Assembly (NCBI GenBank): GCA_019359035.1 | Contig: JAHHIC010000043.1 | Span: 145,921-209,920 of the forward strand | Reading direction: 5' to 3' | Length of the DNA: 64,000 nt | DNA from: Scytonematopsis contorta HA4267-MV1 | Lineage (GTDB): Bacteria; Cyanobacteriota; Cyanobacteriia; Cyanobacteriales; Nostocaceae | Shown: piece after piece, positions 37,911 through 46,058 of the stretch | Position numbering within the stretch: position 1 is the first letter of the stretch | Layout of the letters: each line of letters starts with the position of its first letter | The notes under the pieces: generated by a model | Database searches by the model: none | The model's input: the letters and a program-made list of their open reading frames with translations, nothing else | Told to the model about the DNA's origin: nothing | Made by a program: the position numbers and the translations under genes

Positions 37911-38360
37911 ATGTTTACTCGATTTGTCTTGTTTCTTCTGGTCGCGCTCGGCGGGGCAGGTCTCGCCATTCAGATGGCTTTGAATACGCGCCTACGATTG
38001 TCAATCGGCTCTCCGGTTCTCACCACAATTGTTTCAGTGTTTGTAACTCTCCTTTCACTGGCTCTGGTGTGGGCTAGCGGAGCGACGCCTCGTGGTTCAA
38101 TCCCAGCGTTCAATTCTCTTCCCCAATGGGCTTGGTTTGGCGGGGTCTTTGCTGCTTACTATCTTGTGGCTTCCCTGATCGCAATCCCAAAATTAGGTAC
38201 TGCAGTAGTTTTTTCTTTGGTAATTACTGGACAGATGGTTGCGGCGCTCATCCTTGATTCTACTGGTGCGTTTGGTGTTGCCCAAATTTCCCTCAACCTT
38301 TCTCGCGTCTTAGGGACAGTGTTATTGCTTATTGGAGTAATCCTTATTCAAAAACAGTAA
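37911..38360 (+). CDS. DMT-type transporter, DUF606/YdcZ family
   Basis: The start is placed at the ATG 37911 (MFTRFVLFLL); upstream in-frame codons do not look coding. The 149 residues form five helices, starting with the family sequence LVALGGAGLAIQMALNTRLR and including WFGGVFAAYYLVASLIAIPKLG and a GQMVAAL segment. YdcZ-like proteins are half-size drug/metabolite transporters thought to act as dimers. No partner half is adjacent. The 198-bp gap to the methyltransferase argues for a separate promoter. Confidence 0.82.
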   Translation: MFTRFVLFLLVALGGAGLAIQMALNTRLRLSIGSPVLTTIVSVFVTLLSLALVWASGATPRGSIPAFNSLPQWAWFGGVFAAYYLVASLIAIPKLGTAVVFSLVITGQMVAALILDSTGAFGVAQISLNLSRVLGTVLLLIGVILIQKQ

Positions 38361-38577
38361 ACAAAGTAGCCAAAACAACAACTAAATTGTACAACCCCTT
38401 ATCTGGGCTTTTGCGGGAAAAGATTAAGTTAAGCTTAAAATCAAAGTAAAAACCCCACCGAAAAGGCGAGGTACGAAGTTTCTTAACGCAATTAGAACAA
38501 AAATACTATAAAATAAATAAAATAGCAAGCTTTTACTTTGTTACCCTGAAATGGCCCAGTCAGTAGGAGTTTGAGAG

Positions 38578-39069
38578 GTGTCAAAATACCACGTTGAACC
38601 CATAGACCATCGAGCAAGTGAGGTAGCCGAATCGATTCACGCTATCCAAATGGCTGCATATGCTCAAGAAGCCAAACTTCTTGGAGCTAAGTTGTTCCCA
38701 CCGCTTCAACGCACCATCAAAGATGTTCAGAAATCAACCGAGAATTTTTTCGTGGCTATTGATGAGGATGCGATAGTAGGTGCAATAAGTACGCAGCCAG
38801 ACGAAGAACCCAACGCGCTAAAAATAGCATCTCTTGTCGTCAGTCCCAGTTATCAACGTTGGGGGATTGGGAAACAACTTTTAGCTGTGGTGGTGGCAAG
38901 CTATAGTAATAAACTTATCGCAGTAACTACTGGTGTGAAGAATGCTCCAGCATTGGCGCTATACGCTCAATTTGATTTTGTCGCCTACCGCAAGTGGTTT
39001 GTCGAACCAGAACAATTAGAGATGGTCAAGCTACGCCGCCAAATCACACCGCAACAAAGTATGCTCTAA
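38578..39069 (+). CDS. GNAT family N-acetyltransferase
   Basis: The gene starts with GTG at 38578, supported by AGGAG 10 bp upstream. The 163-residue protein has the GNAT acetyl-CoA site (SLVVSPSYQRWGIGKQLL, residues ~84-101: V-x-x-x-Q-x-x-G-x-G/A pattern), the beta-bulge strand IAVTTGVKNAPALALYAQFDF and an aromatic end. GNAT enzymes acetylate small amines or proteins. The acceptor cannot be predicted. Single gene between non-coding flanks. Confidence 0.88.
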   Translation: MSKYHVEPIDHRASEVAESIHAIQMAAYAQEAKLLGAKLFPPLQRTIKDVQKSTENFFVAIDEDAIVGAISTQPDEEPNALKIASLVVSPSYQRWGIGKQLLAVVVASYSNKLIAVTTGVKNAPALALYAQFDFVAYRKWFVEPEQLEMVKLRRQITPQQSML

Positions 39070-39224
39070 CCCTTTTTTGTTATGAGGAATACTCTTTGTC
39101 ACGGTTCATAGTATAATGAAGTTGAATATTTTAATATCTGAAAAATGAAGAATGCTACACCATATTATTGTGAGTATATTTTACAATTGAGTATGGCTTA
39201 AACCTTCTCATCACGAAAACAAAA

Positions 39225-39869
39225 ATGAAGAATAGCCTTATTTTATACTCAGGTGGCATGGATTCTACTGTTCTTCTTTATCATAAAAAAGAGGAGATAG
39301 CTCTTGCTGTAAGTTTCGATTATGGAAGCAAACATAATGAACGTGAATTGTATTTTGCTTCTCGGAATACAAAAGAATTAGGTATTGAGCATATCAAGTT
39401 AGATTTAAGTGAAATAATTGGGAAGCATTTTTCATCAAATTTACTTAAAACAGGTGGAGAAATACCTGATGGGCATTATCAAGAACCGATTATGAAGCAA
39501 ACAGTAGTACCATTCAGAAATGGAATAATGCTTTCTATTGCTGTTGGGTTAGCTGAAAGTAGAGGATTAAAAAATATTTATCTAGCAAATCATTTTGGAG
39601 ACCATGCCATTTATCCTGATTGTACATCTTCTTTCATCGAACCTTTTAAAGAAGCAGCAAAAGCAGGCACATACGAAAAAATAGAAATCGTTTCTCCTTA
39701 TGTTTTACTCACAAAGCGAGATATTGCTTTAATAGGAAAAGATATTAATGTTCCATTTAAATATACTTGGAGTTGCTACAAGGGTAAAGAATACCATTGC
39801 GGTAAATGTGGTACTTGTGTTGAAAGAATAGAGGCTTTAGAAGGTTTTGATGAAACGGTTTACGCTTGA
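39225..39869 (+). CDS. queC: 7-cyano-7-deazaguanine synthase (QueC family)
   Basis: The 214-residue protein has the PP-loop SGGMDST (residues 9-15), the ATP-contacting FDYGSKHNERE, the VVPFRNGIM strand, and the zinc-binding cysteine set near the C-terminus (SCYKGKEYHCGKCGTC). QueC converts 7-carboxy-7-deazaguanine to preQ0 with ATP and ammonia, leading to queuosine in tRNA or to deazaguanine in DNA. No queD, queE, queF or DNA-modification gene is near. The coding region is very AT-rich and the sequence style (KKEEIALAVSFDYG) recalls Bacteroidetes QueC, so horizontal transfer is possible. Confidence 0.9.
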   Translation: MKNSLILYSGGMDSTVLLYHKKEEIALAVSFDYGSKHNERELYFASRNTKELGIEHIKLDLSEIIGKHFSSNLLKTGGEIPDGHYQEPIMKQTVVPFRNGIMLSIAVGLAESRGLKNIYLANHFGDHAIYPDCTSSFIEPFKEAAKAGTYEKIEIVSPYVLLTKRDIALIGKDINVPFKYTWSCYKGKEYHCGKCGTCVERIEALEGFDETVYA

Positions 39870-40157
39870 ATACCTAAAATATTCTATAGTTATGTTGGTA
39901 ACTTACAAACGTATTACAAGCTGCGCTATTAGTCAAAATATAGTCGTTTTTTCCTAATTAGTGGGATTAAATTTGTAGTTTATAAGTAATCTATCAATCT
40001 AGAGTTATCCGAATAACTATTTATCATAAGTGTTTATAACTACGAAGCAAGTATCAATTAAGTATGTTTAATCAAGCCAAAATATTTGCTTAAATGCGCT
40101 TGACAACAGTTATTATTCGATTGAATATAATTTTTGTCTTAACATGCAGGTAAAACT
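39870..40157. other. AT-rich gap
   Basis: No gene or structured element seen in 288 bases; ACATGCAGGTA lies directly before the next start. Confidence 0.4.
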
Positions 40158-40475
40158 ATGGGTGGCGAATTTGAGTCTTTTCAACGGCAGGCATTAATTG
40201 AGCGATTAACCCGGCGTTTTGCGGAAGTAAACGAATACCAAATTGAGCCTCATCTGCCAATCTCAGAAGTACAGCATCCACAAATACAAACTTGGTTAGC
40301 AATGGCAGAAGCTGCTGTTGATGAAATCGAGAAACAAAATTTAACATTTACCAGTGCAAACGTACAAAACTTTTTAGCTCAGTATGATATTGAAAATTAT
40401 ACTCAGCAAGGATGGGAAGAATTAGCCAAAGCTGAAGGTTTGACGGAAGAGGAAATTAATGAATTAATGGAATAA
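40158..40475 (+). CDS. conserved small protein, 105 aa, unknown
   Basis: The acidic helical protein contains QRQALIERLTRRFAEVNEYQ, a QTWLAMAEAAVDEIEKQN helix and ends EEINELME. I do not recognise a domain. The gene is followed after 35 bp by another small gene on the same strand (40511), so the two may be a pair. The pair of small acidic/basic proteins resembles a toxin-antitoxin arrangement only superficially; neither has a toxin motif. Confidence 0.55.
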   Translation: MGGEFESFQRQALIERLTRRFAEVNEYQIEPHLPISEVQHPQIQTWLAMAEAAVDEIEKQNLTFTSANVQNFLAQYDIENYTQQGWEELAKAEGLTEEEINELME

Positions 40476-40510
40476 TGGAATAACTGTATAGCTATAGCTA
40501 ATAGTGACCC

Positions 40511-40795
40511 ATGAATCGTAGATTTTACATTCAGCAATGCAGTAGCTACTGGAGTTTATCAAAGCAAGGATATCTCAAACTATTGCAAGACGGAGCAACA
40601 GCGCAAAAATGGGAGTTGAGTAACATTAAATATGAAGCACGGACAATTAAAAAGCCTCCACCACAAGCTAAACCTATAAATGTGACTGATTTTAATACGG
40701 AACACTATCAGCTAGAACTCGAACATTTTCTGAAAACTGGACATCAAACCGGGTTTAATATTGATGACTACATCGATATATTTTTTGGCGAATGA
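40511..40795 (+). CDS. small protein, 94 aa, unknown
   Basis: Begins MNRRFYIQQCSSYWSL and contains a strand-rich N-terminal half with basic residues and an acidic C-terminal half ending NIDDYIDIFFGE. No known family. The 35-bp gap from 40475 suggests co-transcription with the preceding small gene. No signal peptide or membrane segment. Confidence 0.5.
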   Translation: MNRRFYIQQCSSYWSLSKQGYLKLLQDGATAQKWELSNIKYEARTIKKPPPQAKPINVTDFNTEHYQLELEHFLKTGHQTGFNIDDYIDIFFGE

Positions 40796-40826
40796 TTGCA
40801 GGTGAATTATTGTATTTACTTAACAA

Positions 40827-41687
40827 TTATTTCATCTGATTTAAAGCCTCAAACTCATCGTTAGTTAATTTAATCGCAGTAGCAGCAATATTTTCTTCCA
40901 GATGGCTAATAGTTGTTGTCCCCGGAATCAAAATAATATTGTTAGCACGCTGCAATAACCAAGCTAAGGCAATTTGATTTGGTTTGACTCCATGATGTTG
41001 GGCAATTTCTGCCAAAAATCCTTCTGCATTTGCTAATGGTGAGCCTTGTTTGAGAGGATGTGCCCCAAGTGAACCGTAGGGAATAAATGCAATATTATTT
41101 TTAGTGCAGTAATCTAAAATATTTTCTCCATCTCTTTCGATGATACTAAAGCGATTTTGCACAGAAGCTATAGGTACAATTTTTCGGGCTGTTTCGATTT
41201 GCTCGATTGTCACGTTCGACAAGCCCACATGACGAATTTTACCTTCTTTTTTCAAAGCTGCTAGCATCCCAATTGAATCAGTGAAAGGTACTTTTGGGTC
41301 GGGACGATGAAATTGATATAAATCTATTTGCTCTACTTTTAGTCTTTGTAAGCTAGCTTCACATCCACGTCTTAAATTTTCTGGGCTACCATCGGCACGG
41401 ATATCATTTGCTGCAGGTTTATTAATACCACCTTTAGTAGCAACTACAACTCCTTGAGGATAAGGATGCAGCGCTGAAGCAATAATTTCCTCGTTAAAAC
41501 CAGGTCCATAAGCCTCTGCTGTATCGATAAAATTAATCCCCAATTCTACTGCACGACGTAATAATTTTTGACCCCCTTCCCAATCAGAATAACGACCAAA
41601 ATTTCCCGGTTGTCCTGTTAAACGCATTGCACCATAGCCCAAGCGGTTAACTTGTAAATCGCCACCAATTTTAAAAGTGCTGTCCAT
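40827..41687 (-). CDS. aldo/keto reductase
   Basis: A 286-residue TIM-barrel NADP-dependent reductase. The catalytic Asp (FIDTAEAYG, near residue 56), Tyr62, Lys (VATKGG, near 85) and His (YQFHRPD, near 127) are all present, with the cofactor end IPGTTTISHLEENIAA. Substrates of this family are carbonyls such as methylglyoxal and sugars. It is 168 bp from the SDR gene on the same strand and may share its stress response. The start ATG (41687) is preceded by an A-rich weak ribosome-binding site. Confidence 0.9.
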   Translation of the reverse strand: MDSTFKIGGDLQVNRLGYGAMRLTGQPGNFGRYSDWEGGQKLLRRAVELGINFIDTAEAYGPGFNEEIIASALHPYPQGVVVATKGGINKPAANDIRADGSPENLRRGCEASLQRLKVEQIDLYQFHRPDPKVPFTDSIGMLAALKKEGKIRHVGLSNVTIEQIETARKIVPIASVQNRFSIIERDGENILDYCTKNNIAFIPYGSLGAHPLKQGSPLANAEGFLAEIAQHHGVKPNQIALAWLLQRANNIILIPGTTTISHLEENIAATAIKLTNDEFEALNQMK

Positions 41688-41854
41688 GTAATTTACCTCA
41701 AAATACTCAGAATATCTGTTTACTCTTTTGGTACAACCAATTGTGAAATATTTTTATCAAGCTAGGCATGATAATATAAGTCATGAAATAAACCTCGCTC
41801 GCTACTACTCAAAAGCGGACTCGCTACTATTCAAAAGCGAGCGAGACGCTCGCA

Positions 41855-42625
41855 CTACTGTACAGTCCAACCACCGTCGGCTAACAAATTGGCTCCGGTG
41901 ATAAACGATGCACCAGGTGAAGCGAGAAAAACTACAGCATTCGCTATTTCCTCTGGTGTACCCAAGCGTCCAACTGGGTGCAAGCTGGTAAAATATTGTC
42001 TTCCTTGCGATTTTTCTTCTGGTGTTCCCGCAGCACGTTGAAACATTTCAGTTTCAATCCCTCCAGGGCTAATTGCGTTTACGCGAATTTTCTGCTGAGC
42101 ATATTCCAACGCGGCTGTTTTAGTTAAACCTAATACCGCATGTTTGCTCGCTACGTAAACACCCGCACCTGCAATTCCTATTGAACCCACTACTGAAGCT
42201 GTGTTAATAATTGCACCTCCACCATGTTCCAGCATTGCAGGAATTTCGTGCTTCATCGACAGCAAAACACCCTTCACGTTGATGTCAAACACTTGTTGAT
42301 AATGTTCTACGGTTTGCTCGGCTGTTTTGATGTTAAACTCTCCTTCGACACCTGCGTTGTTAAATGCAACGTCTAATCGTCCGTAAGTCGCAACAGTTTT
42401 TTCGACTAATGCCTTAATTTGTTCTTCATCTGCTACATCGGTTTTGATGAACATCGCTTCCCCACCAGCATCTCTAATTTCTTTTGTAACTGCTTCCCCT
42501 TCAGACTCTCGTCTTCCTGCTAAAACTACTGTCGCTCCTTGTTTTGAAAATTCTATAGCACTCGCTTTTCCAATTCCACTTGTTGCACCAGTGATTAATG
42601 CGACTTTTCCATACATCGAGTTCAT
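41855..42625 (-). CDS. SDR family oxidoreductase
   Basis: The start at 42625 is chosen because AAGGAG lies 7 bp before it; an earlier in-frame ATG at 42631 overlaps that site too closely. The 256-residue protein has TGATSGIG, NNAG, NTASVVGS and Y-x-x-x-K (GVYVASKHA), the classical SDR core, and ends FITGANLLADGGW. This is a glucose-1-dehydrogenase/levodione-reductase-like SDR. It is divergent from the TetR gene at 43013, with repeated operator boxes between them, so it is probably TetR-controlled. Confidence 0.9.
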   Translation of the reverse strand: MNSMYGKVALITGATSGIGKASAIEFSKQGATVVLAGRRESEGEAVTKEIRDAGGEAMFIKTDVADEEQIKALVEKTVATYGRLDVAFNNAGVEGEFNIKTAEQTVEHYQQVFDINVKGVLLSMKHEIPAMLEHGGGAIINTASVVGSIGIAGAGVYVASKHAVLGLTKTAALEYAQQKIRVNAISPGGIETEMFQRAAGTPEEKSQGRQYFTSLHPVGRLGTPEEIANAVVFLASPGASFITGANLLADGGWTVQ

Positions 42626-42645
42626 TGTCATGCTCCTTAATAAAT

Positions 42646-42665
42646 ATCGTGACGTTGCGTAAATA
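42646..42665. promoter_or_regulatory. TetR operator box 1
   Basis: ATCGTGACGTTGCGTAAATA, first of three related boxes (consensus ATCGTTNCGTTACGTAANTA), lies 21 bp before the SDR start. Confidence 0.6.
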
Positions 42666-42783
42666 AAACGATGAGAAAATAAATAGGTGATTAGCGAATG
42701 CGTCAACTACTTCTAACTTCTGTTAGTTGCCATTGCCTAATTTAATTGAGAATGGATTTATTGATAGGTGTTTTTTGATTTAA

Positions 42784-42804
42784 TATCGTTTCGTTACGTA
42801 ATTA
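42784..42804. promoter_or_regulatory. TetR operator box 2
   Basis: ATCGTTTCGTTACGTAATTA, the middle of three boxes in the intergenic region. Confidence 0.6.
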
Positions 42805-42969
42805 AACTATCTCAAATCCATTGGGGATGTCAAGGGGTATGACGGATATTTTTTTAACTTGCTTCCAAAAGCTTTGCTGGTAAGGACTGCGGCTACAATT
42901 CCAGGCATGATTCCAAGGCATATAACTTCTATTAGAGTAAAGTTGTATTTATTCTTTTTATTTGTTATT

Positions 42970-42990
42970 ATCGTTACGTTACGTAAAATA
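42970..42990. promoter_or_regulatory. TetR operator box 3
   Basis: ATCGTTACGTTACGTAAAAT, 22 bp before the TetR start codon, containing the dyad TTACGTAA. Confidence 0.62.
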
Positions 42991-43012
42991 ATTATAGTAA
43001 TATCAAAAAACT

Positions 43013-43630
43013 ATGCCAAAAAGTAGCCAGAAAAAAACTGAACCCTGTACGGGCAATAAAGCCCCTGGTCGTCCGCGTTGTCCGGAAGCGCACGAGAAGA
43101 TTTTAAAATCAGCTTACGAGATGCTGTTGGAAGTTGGTTTTAATGATTTGACAATTGAGGGTATTGCAGCACGTGCGGGTGTAGGAAAGCCAACCATTTA
43201 TCGACGTTGGTCAAATAAAGCGCGTTTGGTGATAGATGCTTTTTTAGCTGAGACTAGTCCGGAACTTTCTTTTCCTGATACTGGGAAGGTAAAGGAAGAT
43301 ATTCGCTTACAAATGTATAGATTAGTTAATTTGATGAATAGTCCACGGGGACAAGTTATCGCCACAATAATTGGTGGAGGACAAGCAGATTCGGAAGTTA
43401 TTGATGCTTTTTTGAGTAATTGGTTATTTCCACGGCGTGAAGATTGCAGCAAGGTAATAAAAAAAGGGATGGAACGGGAAGAAATACGGACTGATGTAGA
43501 TATTGAATCAGTAATTGATGCCCTTTATAGTCCTTTATTTTATAGATTACTGTTAAAACATGGATTGTTAACAGAAGAATTTGTAGATGAAATTATTTCT
43601 ATAGTTATGTCCGGATTAGATAAGAGTTAG
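43013..43630 (+). CDS. TetR/AcrR family regulator
   Basis: The 205-residue protein has a proline/glycine-rich arm (NKAPGRPRCPEAHEKIL) followed by a TetR HTH at residues 25-72 (GIAARAGVGKPTIYRRWSNKARL). The C-terminal domain (from 85) is of the AcrR/PksA C-terminal type (FLSNWLFPRREDCSKVIKKGMEREEI). It is divergent from an SDR, and the 387-bp gap contains three copies of one box. It is therefore likely to repress itself and the SDR. Ligand unknown. Confidence 0.92.
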   Translation: MPKSSQKKTEPCTGNKAPGRPRCPEAHEKILKSAYEMLLEVGFNDLTIEGIAARAGVGKPTIYRRWSNKARLVIDAFLAETSPELSFPDTGKVKEDIRLQMYRLVNLMNSPRGQVIATIIGGGQADSEVIDAFLSNWLFPRREDCSKVIKKGMEREEIRTDVDIESVIDALYSPLFYRLLLKHGLLTEEFVDEIISIVMSGLDKS

Positions 43631-43707
43631 AGAGGAGTCATATATAATTTATATAGTGATATAATAAAGGATTAATCTTTCTATCTAGTCAAAGCAAATT
43701 AAAGATA

Positions 43708-44385
43708 ATGGCAAGAAAACGTACAGAAAAAAATAATCTCATAGAGCCACCAGAGTTACCACAAGAAGTTAGTTCTGAAGTTTTGCTAGAAGGTCAAATA
43801 TATGAGCTAGAGTCTTATGACAATATTTGGGTATCAAATTGTAAGCTACCTGGTGTAAGGGGAGTAAGTATTAACAAGGCATATTTTCAAAATGTTCAGA
43901 TATCTGAAACTCAATTTCCACGATTTGAGTTGAAAAATACTCGGTTTGATAAATGTGATTTGGCTAATGCTGAGCTAGAGAAAGCTAACCTCAATAAAGT
44001 TGAATTTATAAATTGTAGACTACTTGGTTGTCAGATAATGAAATCCCAGGTTCAAAATACTCTTATTAAAGACTGTCAAGTAAAATTCGCGCAATTTGAA
44101 TTTACTAAATTTAAGGCTGTTCGGTTTGAAAATTGCGACTTAGAGGATAGTAATTTTCAAGACGCTGACCTTTCCAATGTGGTTTTCCTTAACTGCAATA
44201 TGCGTAATGCGATGCTATCCGGAGCTAAATTGATAGGAACTGATTTTCGAGGTTCTAATATCGAAAATTTACAGATAAAGCTAGAACAACTGCGAGAAAG
44301 CGTTATTGAACCTTTTCAAGCTATTTATCTTTTACAACAATATGCAGGAGTAGTTGTAAAAGATTCTGATAGTATAAATTGCTAA
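43708..44385 (+). CDS. pentapeptide-repeat protein
   Basis: The 225-residue protein has an N-terminal segment without repeats and then, from about residue 70, A(D/N)LxX-type pentapeptides (ANAELEKANLNKVEF, SNFQDADLSNVVF, AMLSGAKLIGTDFRGSNI). These build a right-handed quadrilateral beta helix. Many such proteins exist in cyanobacteria, and a DNA-mimic or scaffolding function is known for a few. The cellular location is uncertain; no signal peptide is seen. Confidence 0.88.
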   Translation: MARKRTEKNNLIEPPELPQEVSSEVLLEGQIYELESYDNIWVSNCKLPGVRGVSINKAYFQNVQISETQFPRFELKNTRFDKCDLANAELEKANLNKVEFINCRLLGCQIMKSQVQNTLIKDCQVKFAQFEFTKFKAVRFENCDLEDSNFQDADLSNVVFLNCNMRNAMLSGAKLIGTDFRGSNIENLQIKLEQLRESVIEPFQAIYLLQQYAGVVVKDSDSINC

Positions 44386-44552
44386 AATTAGTTCCTGAGC
44401 AGTGTTGCTACTTATTCAATTTAAAAAAATCCTCTGTCAAACGGTTTATCTACAATCAGTGTAATATTGACTCAGAGAATGATGAAATTATAAAAATCAC
44501 CTCATAAAGTAATACTCGTACTCATACATAATTCCTTAACAGAGTTTACATT

Positions 44553-45335
44553 ATGGCTAGTCAAGCACAAAGCAAGAGTAAGCAAAGTGATGCATCAAAG
44601 GAAGATACAAGTAAGAAATCTTCCCAAAGTAATGGAAATTCTACAAAGAATGACAGTGGTGATTTAAGTCAAAAGATAGAGTCATTACAATCTGCACTTA
44701 ATAGTGATTTGAGTCAGCTTGATGGTGAAGCTGCTTTAGGTTTAGTTGATGAATGGTACGACTTTTTGCATAAAGCTAAAGAGCCAGAAGTTAAAGAAAT
44801 TGCTACGCATCTTAAACAGCTGAAACAGCTTTTGAAAGGTGGTAAAGCAACCGGTCACGAGATTAGTGAAGTGCTAATGGAAATTGGGGAACAAACTAGC
44901 AATTTTGCGGCAGATGCTGAAAAAGAAGTTAAAGCTCCTCTACGACAAGTTGGTAAACAACTTTCTAAGGCTGGTAATTCTGTTGCTAAAGCTGAAGAAC
45001 ACGAGCAAATTGAAGAAATTGAGTCACTGACAGAAGTTCTGGAAGATGGAGTTGCTGAAGTTGAGAAAGACGCAGCAACTTCATCCATTGATACTTGGTA
45101 TAACTTGCTGAATAAGTCCGATGATGAAAATTTCAAAGAAATTGCTAGCGGACTTAAAGAGCTTAAGCAAGCGTTGAAACAAAAAAATGCAAAACCGGCT
45201 GATATCAGCAGTGTCTTATCAAAGCTTGGTGAACAAACAGTAGCTGCGGCTCACGATGCAAAACGAGGCTTCAAAGGTCCAATTCAAAGGTTAGGTAAAT
45301 TACTATCTAAGTCTGCTAAATCTTTGGAAGAGTAA
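44553..45335 (+). CDS. internally duplicated helical protein, 260 aa, unknown
   Basis: A Ser/Lys-rich disordered start (residues 1-40) precedes two homologous helical domains. The first spans roughly residues 60-150 and the second 170-258. Matched segments include LVDEWYDFLHKA / SIDTWYNLLNKS, KEIATHLKQLKQLL / KEIASGLKELKQAL and PLRQVGKQLSKAG / PIQRLGKLLSKSA. The family is unknown to me. It is acidic and soluble with Lys patches. The duplication is recent enough to be visible in the protein but not in the DNA. Confidence 0.65.
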   Translation: MASQAQSKSKQSDASKEDTSKKSSQSNGNSTKNDSGDLSQKIESLQSALNSDLSQLDGEAALGLVDEWYDFLHKAKEPEVKEIATHLKQLKQLLKGGKATGHEISEVLMEIGEQTSNFAADAEKEVKAPLRQVGKQLSKAGNSVAKAEEHEQIEEIESLTEVLEDGVAEVEKDAATSSIDTWYNLLNKSDDENFKEIASGLKELKQALKQKNAKPADISSVLSKLGEQTVAAAHDAKRGFKGPIQRLGKLLSKSAKSLEE

Positions 45336-45384
45336 TATCCTAATCTAATACCATTTCACAAAATTCCTGATACAAATAAAATCC

Positions 45385-45410
45385 GTAGAGACGCGATTTA
45401 TCGCGTCTCT
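45385..45410. repeat. GTAGAGACG palindrome, copy 5 (degraded)
   Basis: GTAGAGACGCGATT followed by TATCGCGTCTCT; the second arm ends in TTAT instead of TAC. Follows the duplicated helical protein. Confidence 0.75.
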
Positions 45411-45499
45411 TATCTGGGGATTTGTAACAAAGTTTAAGTGGAAAGGTATAAGAAGATGTTTGTAAATAAAATATTAAGCTTGGTTCACACGGGAAGCCA

Positions 45500-45611
45500 G
45501 GAAGCCAGGAAACCAAGAAGCCAAGAAGCCAAGAAGCCAAGAAGCCAAGAAGCCAAGAAGCCAAGAAGCCAAGAAGCCAAGAAGCCAAGAAGCCAAGAAG
45601 CCAAGAAGCCA
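45500..45611. repeat. 8-bp tandem repeat AAGAAGCC
   Basis: About thirteen copies of AAGAAGCC-type units, the first ones slightly divergent (GAAGCCAG). It creates an artificial open frame in both directions. Confidence 0.92.
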
Positions 45612-45640
45612 GGGAATAAATTCCCTGTCTAAAAGCTAAA

Positions 45641-45671
45641 GTCCTCTAAAAGAGGACTAATAATTTTTTTT
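45641..45671 (+). terminator. hairpin with T-run, possible IS200/IS605 end remnant
   Basis: GTCCTCTAAAAGAGGAC (45641-45657) is followed by TAATAATTTTTTTT. A second hairpin AGGGAATAAATTCCCT stands just upstream (45611-45626). I associate paired hairpins with this GCTAAAGTCCTC context with right ends of cyanobacterial IS200/IS605 elements. No transposase is present, so this may simply be a terminator. Confidence 0.45.
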
Positions 45672-45732
45672 CTGGGTTTAATAATTATTTGATAAACATC
45701 CTCTAAGAGATTTGCAAATTAAAAAAGCTCTA

Positions 45733-45850
45733 ATTAGTTCTTGTACAATTAGTTCTTATGTAATTACTTCTCGTACAATTAGTTCTTGTGTAATTAGTTC
45801 TTGTACAATTAGTTCTTGTGTAATTACTTCTTGTGCAATTAGTTCTTGTG
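45733..45850. repeat. tandem repeat of TTAGTTCTTGTACAA-like units
   Basis: Seven or so imperfect units of about 18 bp alternating TTGTACAATTAGTTC and TTGTGTAATTAGTTC. No coding meaning. Confidence 0.9.
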
Positions 45851-45912
45851 GGATGGGCTTCTAGCCCGTCTTTATAATATATGGACGGGGCAAGAGAAAG
45901 CCCACCCCACAA
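45846..45912. repeat. inverted repeat GTGGGGTGGGCTT type
   Basis: The arms TTGTGGGATGGGCTT and AAGCCCACCCCACAA enclose a second dyad GCCCGTC/GACGGGG. The right half (GGGGCAAGAGAAAGCCCACC) recurs at 52530, and a related hairpin part at 26041. This is a dispersed palindromic repeat. Confidence 0.65.
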
Positions 45913-46058
45913 GAGATAAGAAAGTGTAATTTATTTTTTGGAAGTTCCTAAGTTGGTGGCTCATTCTCTATTGATATTTTTGCTCATGACATAGAGGATG
46001 TGTGTTTTTTGACCAAATTGCTTGGGTGGTCTTTCGCCTATTTTCTCAAATCCCATTT

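Larger units (their letters stand above)
45336..46058. other. repeat-dense gap
   Basis: No gene is credible here. The gap contains a palindrome (45385), an 8-bp tandem (45500-45611), a terminator-like hairpin (45641), an 18-bp tandem (45733-45850) and an inverted repeat (45846-45912). Open frames in this interval only follow the repeats. Confidence 0.75.

Noticed and set aside
40158..40795. Toxin-antitoxin pair
   Set aside because: Two small adjacent genes only; no recognised toxin or antitoxin fold in either product.
45438..45912. Open frames on both strands
   Set aside because: They are translations of the 8-bp and 18-bp tandem repeats and have no non-repeat coding part.
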